Shown piece after piece: positions 17,102 to 25,493 of a stretch of DNA of 64,000 bases. The stretch's first letter is position 1. Each line of letters begins with the position of its first letter. The notes under the pieces were generated by a model. It searched no databases, had not been told where the DNA came from, and saw only the letters and a list, made by a program, of their open reading frames with translations. Location of the stretch: the NCBI GenBank assembly GCA_963769255.1, contig CAVYKV010000003.1, forward strand, positions 186,001 through 250,000, written 5' to 3'. Source of the DNA: JAKACA01 sp963769255. Its GTDB lineage: Bacteria; Actinomycetota; Acidimicrobiia; Acidimicrobiales; Bog-793. The position numbers and the translations under genes are program-made.

Positions 17102-18405
17102 AGGTGGACTGGTCGCTGGAGACCCTGTCGGTAGACGCGGTGACGGAGTCCTGGGCGAATCGCTCCATCCGACCCAACCCGGAGTACCAGCGCGGACTGC
17201 AATGGAAACGGAGACAACAGCAGCTGCTGATCGACTCGATCTTTCGCGGCTACCCGCTTCCTCGGTTCTACTTTGAACGCAAGGCCAGCAAGGACCCCCT
17301 GGGCACCGCTGTCGTTAGCCTCGACGTGATCGACGGTCAGCAGCGAATAATCGCCCTTACGCAGTTTCGAAATGACGAGTGGCCGCTCCTGGAATCGGAG
17401 AAGCTCCCGTTACCCCCCGCTGTGAGACGGCTCCCGTGTCCCTGGGGCGGAACGACCTTTTCCGGGCTGGATCGGGATCTACGCGATCGATTCCTGGCGC
17501 TGACGTTGCCGGTTGTGCTGATCGAGGATGCCGAGACCGACGAGGTCCGGGACCTGTTCATCCGGCTTCAGGCGGGCACCCCCCTCACGACGCAACAGGT
17601 GCGAGATGCATGGCCAGGCAACGTTTCGCCGTATGTCGAGGTGCTCGCTGGAAAGCTCAACCGGCAAGGTCGATATCAACGGCTGTTTTCGGCGATCGAT
17701 CGGCGTGGAGGCGGTGCCCGAGACGAGGATCTCGTGGACACCTCCATGGACGCCCGCCAAGCGTGTGCCCAACTGTTGTGTCTGTTCATGGCCGTCGAAT
17801 CCGGCCAGCCGTATCCGAGCCTCGGAACGCGGTCGCTCGACGACCTCTACCACCGCAACACCGAATTCGACCCAGCCGGCGAACGGGCGCGGCGCTTCGA
17901 GGAGCTGCTCGGAGGCTGCCAGGCCGTGATCGTGGATCGGCGTCCGACGGGGATGAGCAGGCGAGCGGTGCGAAAGAACCAGCTGTTCAGCCTGTTCATC
18001 TTCCTGCGAGACGTGCTCGTGGGCCCGGCCGACTTCGGTCGCGCCGTGCCGAAGATCGCTGGCCGTTTCTGGGCCGAGGACGACACCGATGCCTACGAAC
18101 CCAAGGGCGGCAGAGTGATCTCGCCCACGACGATCGCCGAGCACGCCAGCTGGTTCCGCAGAATGAAGATGAACGGGCTCGTGCTGCCAGAACTCGACGC
18201 ACAGCGCCTCTTCTCGCATAATCAGCGAAGCGAAATCTGGGAGCGATATGGCGGCAAGTGCGGGATCTGCGGTCAGGGGCTCATCAGCGGGGAAGAAGAG
18301 TACGACCACGTCATCCCCTGGATCTCAGGCGGGCGCACCGAGCCCGGAAACGGCCGCCCAGTACACAGGGCGTGCCATAGCCGGGGTGCCGTGGCCGCCG
18401 CCTGA
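17098..18405 (+). CDS. DUF262 (GmrSD-type) protein with C-terminal HNH nuclease
   Basis: A 435-residue protein. The N-terminal DUF262/ParB-like domain has PEYQRGLQWK (about residue 28) and VIDGQQRI (about residue 80), the signature of nucleotide-driven GmrSD and SspE-type defence nucleases. The C-terminus carries an HNH domain: CGICGQ, EYDHVIPWISGG, RPVHRACHSRG (residues 385-430). Between them is a helical domain. The start is a GTG overlapping the HicB-TPR stop, so its output is coupled to the toxin-antitoxin genes. Known relatives cut modified or foreign DNA; here the trigger is unknown. This is the most likely effector of a new defence operon. Confidence 0.85.
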   Translation: MKVDWSLETLSVDAVTESWANRSIRPNPEYQRGLQWKRRQQQLLIDSIFRGYPLPRFYFERKASKDPLGTAVVSLDVIDGQQRIIALTQFRNDEWPLLESEKLPLPPAVRRLPCPWGGTTFSGLDRDLRDRFLALTLPVVLIEDAETDEVRDLFIRLQAGTPLTTQQVRDAWPGNVSPYVEVLAGKLNRQGRYQRLFSAIDRRGGGARDEDLVDTSMDARQACAQLLCLFMAVESGQPYPSLGTRSLDDLYHRNTEFDPAGERARRFEELLGGCQAVIVDRRPTGMSRRAVRKNQLFSLFIFLRDVLVGPADFGRAVPKIAGRFWAEDDTDAYEPKGGRVISPTTIAEHASWFRRMKMNGLVLPELDAQRLFSHNQRSEIWERYGGKCGICGQGLISGEEEYDHVIPWISGGRTEPGNGRPVHRACHSRGAVAAA

Positions 18406-18578
18406 CTGAGGCCCCTTCAAGGGTCGCCGCTGGCCGCGAGTTTCGGTCCTGGCGCGCCGCGTGTGCTGAGGGGTGTCTCGGATTGCTGGCCTCGGCGTCA
18501 GGCTTGGCCCGCCCCGATCCGCCGCTAAGTAACACGGCTCCATACCGATGGCGTGATTCAGTCCTAGCCTTGGGGCCC

Positions 18579-19310
18579 ATGGTGGCCAGCAGGAGCCAGA
18601 TCCTTGAGGAGATCCGCTCGTGTGCGAAGGCGAACGGTGGAACGCCTCCTGGGCGACATCGCTTCGAGTCCATGACGGGCATCCGCGAGACGGACTGGAT
18701 CGGCCGGTACTGGGTGCGGTGGAGCGATGCTGTCATCGAGGCCGGGTTCAAGCCGAACGAGATGCAGACTGCGTACGATGATGCGGATCTCGTCCGTCAG
18801 CTTGCCGAACTGACGCGAGCTGTTGGCCACGTCCCGACCGAGGCCGAGATTCGGATGCGGCGCCGCCAGGATCCTGACTTCCCAAGTCATGGCACGTTCC
18901 AGCGTTTGGGCAGCCGGGCAGCCCGTATCGCCCTCATCGCAGAGTTCTGCGAGACGGACCCGAAATACGCGGACGTGCTGGCCATCGTTGGCCCAGCAGC
19001 CGAGGTGGAAGTCCACCACCCCGATGTGGAGAAGACCGACGACCTGTCCAACGTGGACGGCTTCGTCTACCTACTTAAGTCAGGGAAGCACTACAAGATT
19101 GGCCAGACCAACCACCTCGGCCGTCGAGCTTACGAGATCGACTTGCAGCTTCCCGAGAGAGCCGAACTCGTGCACTCGATCCGAACGGACGATCCGGTAG
19201 GGATCGAACGGTACTGGCACCAGCGTTTCGCCGATCGCCGTGCCAACGGCGAGTGGTTCGTCTTAAATCGTGAGGACGTGGCAGCGTTTCGTCGACGACG
19301 CTTCATGTAG
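18579..19310 (+). CDS. GIY-YIG-type (MUG113/T5orf172) nuclease with homing-endonuclease-associated repeats
   Basis: A 243-residue protein. Residues 5-55 and roughly 65-120 resemble the short helical repeats associated with homing endonucleases (TPPGRHRFESMTGI ... WVRWSDAVIEAGFKP). The C-terminal 85 residues look like the GIY-YIG-related MUG113 fold: GFVYLLKSGKHYKIGQT, LGRRAYEIDL, then GIERYWHQRFADRRANGEWF. It lies 173 bp downstream of the DUF262-HNH gene in the same direction and may be a separate transcript. The 3' end of recombinase 2 runs into it from the other strand. Confidence 0.75.
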   Translation: MVASRSQILEEIRSCAKANGGTPPGRHRFESMTGIRETDWIGRYWVRWSDAVIEAGFKPNEMQTAYDDADLVRQLAELTRAVGHVPTEAEIRMRRRQDPDFPSHGTFQRLGSRAARIALIAEFCETDPKYADVLAIVGPAAEVEVHHPDVEKTDDLSNVDGFVYLLKSGKHYKIGQTNHLGRRAYEIDLQLPERAELVHSIRTDDPVGIERYWHQRFADRRANGEWFVLNREDVAAFRRRRFM

Positions 19311-20903
19311 GCCCGAGGCCGGTTGCCAGCGACAGAAGGCGAAGCTCGACGTCGTGGAGGTTCGAATACGAGTGACTACGGCCCACAAGACAAGATCCCC
19401 GTATTCGAACTCTGACGCGCCAAAGAGCACGTCGAAGGGCTCGTGGCAGGAGTAGCCGGCGACCTTCCCGTCCCGTACCTCGATGCGCTTGAACACGGCC
19501 TGGTTGAACCGGCGCCGCGTCGGCGCTGAGGCTCGCGCGTACGCCTTGGCGCAGTTGGTGGCGAAGCGCAACGCCGTCTCGAGGATCTCCTGCCACTCGG
19601 CGAGATGGGCGTCGACGGCTGTGAGCCTCTCCTCGGCGCCGCGGATGTCGGTGGCGATGCGCGCCTGCTCGGCCTTCAGCACGCCGACGTCGATCGCCCC
19701 GGCGTAGTAGGCGTCGAGCAGCTTGCGCCGCTCGGTCTCGGTCTTGGCGAGCTTGCGCGTCAGGAACTCCCGCTCGGCCGAGTTGTGGTGCTGGCGGGCG
19801 GTGATCTCGGCCTCCAGCTCCTCGCGGAGACGAGCGAGCCAGGACTTGGGGAGCTGGATCTGCTCGTAGAGCTGCTCCATCTGTGCCTCAAGGTCGCCGG
19901 CCGCGACGTACGGCTCCTTGCAACCGGTCGGGTTCCGGTTCTTCTGGCCGAGGCAGTAGAGGTACTCGTAGCGGCCTTTCGAGAGCTGCACCGAGAGCCC
20001 GCGCCCGCAGACACCGCAGAAGAGCGTGCCCTTCAAGTAGTGGTTGTGGCGGCGCTCGCGCGTCCCGCGGGCGGCGCGGGCCGCAAGGAGATCCTGCACG
20101 CGGTTGAACGTGGCCGTGTCGACGAGCGGCTCGTGCAGCCCCGGGTATTCGACGCCGTCCCAGCAGACGATCCCGGCGTAGGCCTTGTTGGAGAGGACGT
20201 CCGCCAGCGCCGAGATGCCGATCGGACCGACCGGGCGATCGCGCCGCCCGCGGTTGCGGAGGCCCCGGTGTGCCAGCTCTGCGGCGAGGCGCTCGATCGT
20301 CCATTCGCCTGTGCCGTACAGCTCGAAGGCGGCTGATATGAGCGATGCGCGCTCGGCGTCGGGCACGATGTGGGCGACCTGGCGCCCGCCGATGCACTCG
20401 CGGACGTTCAGGTACCCGAGCGGGGCGGCGTGCGGCCAGCCGCCCATCTTCGCCTTCTGGCTCATGCCCTTTCTGATCTCCGAGGCAAGGTTCGCGGAGT
20501 AGAACTCGGCCATCAGTGCGTGGATGCCCTCGACGAGACGACCCGAGGCGGTCTCCTCCAGGTTCTCTGTCACCGAGACGAGCGAGGCGTTGCGACGCCG
20601 GAGGAGCGCCCGGATGGCGACATGGTCCTCGAGGTTGCGGGCGAGGCGGTCGACCTTGTGGACGACGACGGCATCGACGTCGCCGTCCTCGGCGATGCGG
20701 GCGAGCATCGCCTGCAGCTGCGGCCGGTCGGCCGAGCGGGCCGACTCGCCCCGGTCGGAGTACTCGTCGACGAGCTCCCAGCCCTGGTCGCGGATGTGGC
20801 GCACGCAGGCCTCACGCTGGGCGGGGATCGAGAAGCCCTCCTCGCCGAGGCCGTTCTCGGCCTGCTCCTTGGTCGAGACCCGCAGGTAGATCACACAGCG
20901 CAT
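19263..20903 (-). CDS. Large serine recombinase 2 (module copy A)
   Basis: A 546-residue serine recombinase, homologous to recombinase 1 and nearly identical to recombinase 3. Catalytic Ser is at position 10 (YLRVSTKEQAENGLG), with VDRLARN, zinc ribbon LFCGVCGRGL ... YCLGQ ... PTGCKEPY, and a C-terminal coiled-coil region. The final 43 residues are encoded by flanking DNA, not by the repeat, and differ from copy B, suggesting that the original attachment junction was lost. The start ATG has AAGGAG 9 nt upstream; in-frame ATGs further up reach into the preceding gene. Confidence 0.9.
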   Translation of the reverse strand: MRCVIYLRVSTKEQAENGLGEEGFSIPAQREACVRHIRDQGWELVDEYSDRGESARSADRPQLQAMLARIAEDGDVDAVVVHKVDRLARNLEDHVAIRALLRRRNASLVSVTENLEETASGRLVEGIHALMAEFYSANLASEIRKGMSQKAKMGGWPHAAPLGYLNVRECIGGRQVAHIVPDAERASLISAAFELYGTGEWTIERLAAELAHRGLRNRGRRDRPVGPIGISALADVLSNKAYAGIVCWDGVEYPGLHEPLVDTATFNRVQDLLAARAARGTRERRHNHYLKGTLFCGVCGRGLSVQLSKGRYEYLYCLGQKNRNPTGCKEPYVAAGDLEAQMEQLYEQIQLPKSWLARLREELEAEITARQHHNSAEREFLTRKLAKTETERRKLLDAYYAGAIDVGVLKAEQARIATDIRGAEERLTAVDAHLAEWQEILETALRFATNCAKAYARASAPTRRRFNQAVFKRIEVRDGKVAGYSCHEPFDVLFGASEFEYGDLVLWAVVTRIRTSTTSSFAFCRWQPASGLHEASSTKRCHVLTI

Positions 20904-20974
20904 GGCGTCAGGCTCCTTCTGTTCACGTCCGTCCATGAGGGCTCCTTCCGTCGAGGATCGCAAGTCGGTCCCGT

Positions 20975-21898
20975 TCAACCCGCCTCCTCTTCCCAGTTGC
21001 CGGTCGTGCGGTAACGGGCGGCTCTCGCCAGTCGGCCCGCCGAAGCAGCCGAGCGGGGCCAGTTGACGAGCTCGGCGAGGCGCAAGCGGGTCCCGTCGGC
21101 GCCGAGAGGCGACCAGACGGCCTCTGCCGGGCGGAGGGCGCCGGCCTGGCTGGTCGTGGCGGCCGCCACGCCTTCGCCGGCGAGGGCCGAACGTGCGCCG
21201 GCCTCCCGGCGCGGGCCGGGAACGACGACGAGCAGCCAGAACGGGACCCCCCAGGCTGACTCGAGGCGGGCGTAGTCCGCCGCCTTGTCGGTCAGGCGCC
21301 GGAGCGGCTCGGTGCCGCGGTCGTACTCGAGGCAGAAGGCGACCTCGGCGTCCCCCTCTCGCCAGAGACCGAGCCCGTCGGGCGGACGACCTCGCCGAGG
21401 AGCGCCTTGCAGTGGGCCTCGCCCCACCACGTCACGAGCTCCGCATCGGGAAGCCGGCGGGCGGCGGCCACGAGCCGTACGAAGACGTCGTTGGCGCCGA
21501 CGACATGGGAGAGGCGCTGGCTCGTGGGGATCGACAGCGCCTGGTCGGTGCGCCAGCGGATCTTCACTTCGCGGTCCGCGTTCGTCGTTCGCCATCACGG
21601 CGACGACGAGGGCGCCGAGGCGGTCGAGCACGTAGCGGTATTCGCCGTCGCGCCCGTTGCGCAAGGGTCGGAAGCGTTCTACGAGGCGCAGTTCGTAAAG
21701 GCGCGTCATCCGGTGCTGGGCGGTGTTCAGGTCGCTGAAGAACATGGCATGGACCTGGCTGGTGGTGAGCACCCGATGCCAACAGACAAGACGGAGGATC
21801 TCCCTGTCCCTGTCGGTGAGCGACGATGCCACGTCCATGACCAGCCTGTCCGTGACCCGCCCCGGCCGCCCACGGCGATGGGAACGAAGCGCACTCAT
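20975..21898 (-). CDS. Second Replic_Relax-like gene of module A, with two compensating frame breaks
   Basis: The open frame gives 307 residues, but only the ends look native. The N-terminal winged-helix part (LTDRDREILRLVCWHRVLTTSQVHAMFF) and the C-terminal part (EYDRGTEPLRRLTDKAADYARLESAWGVPFWLL) fit the family. The middle (about 21370-21590) is coding in another frame, which reads SHVVGANDVFVRLVAAARR and WWGEAHCKALLGEVVRP. Two opposite indels therefore flank the middle; the second is at a CCC run near 21385. ATGA overlaps link it to the linker ORF; its stop lies within an in-frame upstream extension of the recombinase. Confidence 0.7.
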   Translation of the reverse strand: MSALRSHRRGRPGRVTDRLVMDVASSLTDRDREILRLVCWHRVLTTSQVHAMFFSDLNTAQHRMTRLYELRLVERFRPLRNGRDGEYRYVLDRLGALVVAVMANDERGPRSEDPLAHRPGAVDPHEPAPLPCRRRQRRLRTARGRRPPASRCGARDVVGRGPLQGAPRRGRPPDGLGLWREGDAEVAFCLEYDRGTEPLRRLTDKAADYARLESAWGVPFWLLVVVPGPRREAGARSALAGEGVAAATTSQAGALRPAEAVWSPLGADGTRLRLAELVNWPRSAASAGRLARAARYRTTGNWEEEAG

Positions 21899-22488
21899 GA
21901 AGAAAGACCCAAGTAGTCGGAGTCGACCACTGGCGGGGGTGAACGGCGCCCTTGCTGGAGGGACGCGACCTGAGACCCCGTCCGATCAGGAGTGGCGGGA
22001 GATGCGCCCCCCGAAACGACCACCGATGCGTCGGGCGAAACGAGCCCTCGATTTGCCATCGGCAAGGTGAAGTGCGGGGTCCCGAGAGGATCCCGCCGCT
22101 CGGCGCAGACCTCGGCCGCCAGGCACACGAGCGCCCGCGCCAGCGGCCTGAGCGCGTCTGCCGGTGGCGGTCCAGCTGCACGAGGTCGTCGCACACCTCG
22201 ACGGCGGGCGGGCTCCCCTCCCTCCCCGGTGCCGTGCTCGTTACCCGGTTGGTGCTTGGTGTGCCGGCCACAGGCGGAAGGTGCGCTATGTCGTTCGCCG
22301 CGAGCGCGCGAACCCCGCGAACGTGCCTCCCCGCCGGCTTGCGGATGGTGACTGTCTCGGCGTGATCGTTCTTGCGGATGCTGAAGGTGCTGGTCGTCAC
22401 GGCCTGCCGGGTGCCGAGGGGGAACGTCGTCGCCCGGAGGCAAGCGCTCACCGGGTGCGGGGCCGCGGTACACGGACGGGCGCGTCAT
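21895..22488 (-). CDS. Linker ORF of module A
   Basis: An open frame of 197 residues that begins with an ATG overlapping the first Replic_Relax stop and ends overlapping the start of the second (ATGA at both ends). ALRPLARALVCLAAEVCA matches the linker of module 1. The 5' half looks protein-like only in the frame starting at 22451, which reads FSIRKNDHAETVTIRKPAG, again IR(E/K) motifs. The same -1 relation between the two coding-like frames as in module 1 is striking. The function is unknown. Confidence 0.45.
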   Translation of the reverse strand: MTRPSVYRGPAPGERLPPGDDVPPRHPAGRDDQHLQHPQERSRRDSHHPQAGGEARSRGSRARGERHSAPSACGRHTKHQPGNEHGTGEGGEPARRRGVRRPRAAGPPPADALRPLARALVCLAAEVCAERRDPLGTPHFTLPMANRGLVSPDASVVVSGGASPATPDRTGSQVASLQQGRRSPPPVVDSDYLGLSS

Positions 22489-23408
22489 CCGCGCACCGCC
22501 CGCGCCTCGCAGAGGACCTCGGCGAGCCGGCGCCGACGCCGGCAGGATGGAGTGCGCCACAGCGCGTCGGTGGCGAGCGCAGCCGGGCGGGGTTCGGCGA
22601 CGCCGACGGTGATCCGCTGCAGCGCGGCCTCGACGGCTCCGGCGCCGAGCCGGCGGACGGCCGCTGCATCCGGGAGCTCCTCGCTCGCTGCGAGCACCGA
22701 TGCGGCGCCTCGGGCTGTCCGGGCGAGGAGGACGAGCGCCGGGAGCGGCTGCGGGTGCTCGAGCGATGTGAGGTAGCTGGCGAAGCGGCCAAGGAGGCCG
22801 ACGAGCCTCACGGTCGGCAGACGATCGAAACGGGCCACGACCAGTGCGGTTGCAGCCTGGCCGCGCCCGGCGAGCACCACCGTCAACTTCGCTTCCGCCG
22901 GCAATACACGGACGGTACCGGAGCGTGCGTCGTGGTACTCGATGCCCGCGCGGAACCGCTGCCAGCCATGGAGCTGCAGGCCGCCCTGCTCGCCCTTGCC
23001 ACCGACTGAGAGCCACAGCTCGTTGAGGAGGGCCGTCGCTCTCACGCCGGCCGGGTCCTCGCTCCAGGCCACCGGGTGCTCGGCGCCGGTCGCTGCGACG
23101 CCGAAGCCAGTCAACCAGCAGTGATAGGGGCTCGTCCCGATCGTGGCCTCGGGGCGGAGCCGGTTGCCGAAGCCGCCCCGGTAGAGGCAGCCGAGTCGGT
23201 GCTGCACGGTGCGTTCTGGAAGAGCGAGGAGGCGCACCAGCTGGGTCGTGGTGAGCACCTCGTGCTCGGCCAGCAGCGTGAGGATGTGCTTGTCGGTGAT
23301 GTTGGGCTGCCTCCGTGAAGGCAGCTCCGGAGACGATGGGTATGGGAAAGGTGGCGAGCAGCTGCCGGGGCGCGGCGACACTGCCTTTGACGTGGGGAGT
23401 TGTTGCAT
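22485..23408 (-). CDS. First Replic_Relax-like gene of module A
   Basis: A 307-residue protein with a winged-helix opening (ITDKHILTLLAEHEVLTTTQLVRLLALPERTVQHRLGCL, from about residue 37) and the alpha/beta remainder typical of the family (LVVARFDRLPTVRLVGLLGRFASYL). It is the first gene of the module, 5' of the linker ORF. The first 35 residues look disordered and the true start could be later. Confidence 0.8.
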   Translation of the reverse strand: MQQLPTSKAVSPRPGSCSPPFPYPSSPELPSRRQPNITDKHILTLLAEHEVLTTTQLVRLLALPERTVQHRLGCLYRGGFGNRLRPEATIGTSPYHCWLTGFGVAATGAEHPVAWSEDPAGVRATALLNELWLSVGGKGEQGGLQLHGWQRFRAGIEYHDARSGTVRVLPAEAKLTVVLAGRGQAATALVVARFDRLPTVRLVGLLGRFASYLTSLEHPQPLPALVLLARTARGAASVLAASEELPDAAAVRRLGAGAVEAALQRITVGVAEPRPAALATDALWRTPSCRRRRRLAEVLCEARAVRG

Positions 23409-23597
23409 GGTGTGTAGCCCGTCGGCCGGCGCCCACCCCGAGAGGGAGGACCTTGTACCTCCATCCCGTCACGAAGTCAAGCAAGTTCGGAGGTTTTTCT
23501 TTCGGCTGCGCGAAAGCATCGTGACGTCGAAGTCCGCCTCGGGTCCCACGGTTGCTCACCTCGCCCGAATAGCCTCGCGACCTGGTGGCTCCACCTC

Positions 23598-23790
23598 GTG
23601 ACCTTCTCGGCTGGCTACGCCGGCAGTGCGACGAGTTCGTCTTCCTTGCCGGCCGGCGTCTATGTCGGGCAAGGCGACCACAGCTGGCCGCTTGTCGCCC
23701 ACGACGCCGCGGAGCTGACATCCAAGCTCGATGACACTGGCCACCTGGTGTCGCTCCCGAAGGAGTCGGCAGCGCTCGCGAACGTGAACT
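23598..23790 (+). pseudogene. 5' fragment of an EcoRV-like restriction gene (copy A)
   Basis: The repeat carries the first 63 codons of a gene that continues only in copy B, where it shows a PD...DIK nuclease motif (see 35119). Here the frame is cut at 23787. The DNA just beyond is inverted: 23790-23807 is the reverse complement of 35310-35327, that is, of the next part of the same gene family. Confidence 0.6.
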
Positions 23791-24119
23791 CCACGAGGGC
23801 GACCTCGTCCAGAACCCGCCGACCACCGCAAGAGAGTTCGGCAGCCTGCACTGCTCATATGTCTTCTGCGCGGCGATCCTGCTGGCCGGATGAAGCAATG
23901 CCTCGATCAAAGCTCGTCATCCGACGCAAGGACTGCAGGATTTCGGAGCGCACTGTCGAGACCAGTAGCTCCTCCCCTGGCGGCAGCGTCAGTAGATCGT
24001 CTATCGGAGTCGCTTGCTTGAACAACTCGGCGGGCAACTTAGACGAGGCTGGCGCCGACGTTGAAGTCACCCTCGACGCCACTGGACGTTCGGAGCAACC
24101 GCCTGAGACTGGATGACAG
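23788..24119. other. Scrambled segment with an inverted restriction-gene fragment
   Basis: The first 25 bp or so read on the minus strand as DEVALVEF, matching EVALVDF of the copy B restriction gene. The rest (to the intron domain V) has no open frame that I can support and looks like junction debris. Confidence 0.5.
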
Positions 24120-24200
24120 GAGCCGGACAACGGGAGACTGTTACGTCCGGATCTGTGAGAGCCGGGGGGGGGGGGGTGAGATTCCCCCCGGCCACTCGAT
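24120..24200 (+). ncRNA. 3' end of a group II intron (domains V and VI), truncated
   Basis: 24120-24153 folds as a canonical 34-nt domain V: GAGCCGGAC pairs with GTCCGGATC, AACGG with CTGTT, closed by a GAGA (GNRA) loop, with the two-base AC bulge and the AGC triad at positions 2-4. Domain VI follows: GAGAGCCGGGG... pairs with ...CCCCGGCCACTC, leaving an unpaired A near the 3' side, and the intron would end near GAT at 24200. The domain VI G-run is 13 long against a C-run of six. No upstream domains or reverse transcriptase remain. Confidence 0.82.
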
Positions 24201-24320
24201 CGCCTGGATCGAGCACTGGAACGAGAACCCACGGCCCTACGTGTGGGTGAAGACCGCGGACCAGATCGTCGCCGCCCTCGCCCGCTACTGCGAGCGGGTC
24301 TCCGCCGCCTCTGGTGTTGA
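24201..24320 (+). mobile_element. IS630-family transposase fragment (3' exon of the intron)
   Basis: Directly after the intron end the plus strand reads AWIEHWNENPRPYVWVKTAD followed by QIVAALARYCERV, matching the C-terminal end of IS630-family transposases. Only about 37 codons remain. Group II introns often insert in transposase genes. Confidence 0.7.
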
Positions 24321-24561
24321 GCGTTCAACGAGCTGCGCGCCGACAACTGCTCGGTGCCGGCGCGAGAGGGCGGGGGCGACCCGCGCCGCCAACAGGGAGG
24401 CCGACGATGACGAGGGCGATGGGCACCGCCACCTTGCCGATGCTCTCGATGATGTGGAGCAGGTGGTGGAGGATCTCCGAGGTCACCTGGCCTGGATGGA
24501 GCAGGTAGTGGCCGAGCGGTGAGAGGGCGGGGTTCGGCGGTGACGGCGCTACCGGCGGCAC
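24312..24561 (-). pseudogene. N-terminal fragment of a membrane-anchored protein
   Basis: On the minus strand a proline-rich opening leads to HYLLHPGQVTSEILHHLLHI and a hydrophobic helix (VAVPIALVIVG). One base shift restores a continuation, LLAARVAPALSRRHRAVVGAQL, before the gene is cut at the IS630 fragment. A membrane helix followed by an Arg-rich strand and a VGAQL-type segment is seen at the start of actinobacterial conjugation ATPases; that assignment is weak. Confidence 0.4.
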
Positions 24562-24869
24562 CGGCGGTATGCCCGAACTGCGGATCGTGGTGGACGTGGG
24601 GATGGGTTTCTGCTTTCCCTATCCGGTGTGCCCCGATCGGCACGCCTGGTCGAACACATCGCCGGGCGCAGGCGATGGTTCCCACCTGAAGTAGCGGTTC
24701 GAGGGGGTCGATTTCGGACATATCGAGTGCTCTCTGCTGGTCGGGGAGGTGGGCCGTGTGTCAGGTGGGTGCGTGACGGCGCACTTCCCCACCCTTATAA
24801 GGGGTCGAGGATGCCGAAATCAGACAAAGTCGGACGTCGAAGCTGCTCATGCGGTCGTAGACAAACCAG
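24562..24869. other. No gene recognised
   Basis: GC-rich interval upstream of the membrane-protein fragment and before the decayed Replic_Relax remnant. I see no supported open frame, RNA or clear repeat here. Confidence 0.5.
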
Positions 24870-25250
24870 GAAGCGCCAGGAGCTTCACCAGCTGGGTCTT
24901 GTTGAGCACCGCGCGCTCGGCAAGGACGGCGCGGACTCGCAGGTGCGTCAGGCGTCGTTACCATCGGCGGCGGCAGCAGAGAAGAGAAGACGGGCGTCAG
25001 TCAGGTTGCAGCACAGGCCCGCACGCGCGGCAATACCGCCTGTGACGTGGGGTGTTGCTGTATAACGAGAAGCACGTCGGCGCGAGCGCCCGCCCGAGGG
25101 ACCTTTCGGATGCCAGAGCCGGAGCCGTCGTCAGGCCTGAAGGCGTTGCTTGCGCGAGGCGATGTAGCCAGCGAAGCGACCGAGGAGGATGCGAGGCGCG
25201 CCCACCGCAGGCAATCGCCGCGGTAATGACCAGCGTTTGCTTCGCCAGTC
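24870..25250 (-). pseudogene. Decayed third relative of the module's first Replic_Relax gene
   Basis: Several stretches align in order with 22760-23460 of module A: a CACCAGCTGGGTC block (winged helix), a TGACGTGGGG...GTTG block (gene start) and a segment reading LLGRFAGYIAS, matching LLGRFASYLTS. Frame breaks and stops throughout show that it is dead. The order of blocks suggests internal deletion and shuffling. Confidence 0.55.
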
Positions 25251-25493
25251 GATCGCACAGGGCTGCGACCTGGACCTTTCGACCGTCGGCGCACCCCTAC
25301 CGAGAACGCCGCGGCGGTCTCGTACGCGAAGTGTCGTCAATGAGGCTTCTTGATGTTGGGTGGTGCCTGTGCCAGTCGGAAGCAAGCGTAAAGACATCCA
25401 GCAACGACAGGCAGCGGGTGCGCCTTTCAAAGTACGATTGTTCCTATCCGGAGTAACCTCCCACTTCGGTGCCGACATCAGGGGGTGGTAGCG

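Larger units (their letters stand above)
19390..23787. repeat. Module copy A: 4,398-bp direct repeat of 30911-35308
   Basis: This segment recurs at a constant offset of 11,521 bp. It holds, on the minus strand, a Replic_Relax gene, linker ORF, second Replic_Relax gene and serine recombinase. I noticed only scattered single-base differences, except in the first 110 bp (the recombinase 3' end), where differences cluster. Left of 19390 the two copies are unrelated: copy B abuts a tRNA 3' half, copy A a different sequence. Right of 23787 they also part. Confidence 0.93.

Noticed and set aside
20370..21014. Long plus-strand open frames opposite the recombinase genes (also near 12000-13200, 31891-32535)
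   Set aside because: They are antisense shadows of GC-rich coding DNA, recur wherever the recombinase recurs, and show no family features or start signals.
24164..24176. G13 run considered as a phase-variation tract
   Set aside because: It lies in a dead intron stem, not in a promoter or near the start of an intact gene.
24061..24522. 153-residue frame across the intron end
   Set aside because: It merely reads through the intron RNA and the IS630 exon; only the short transposase piece is meaningful.
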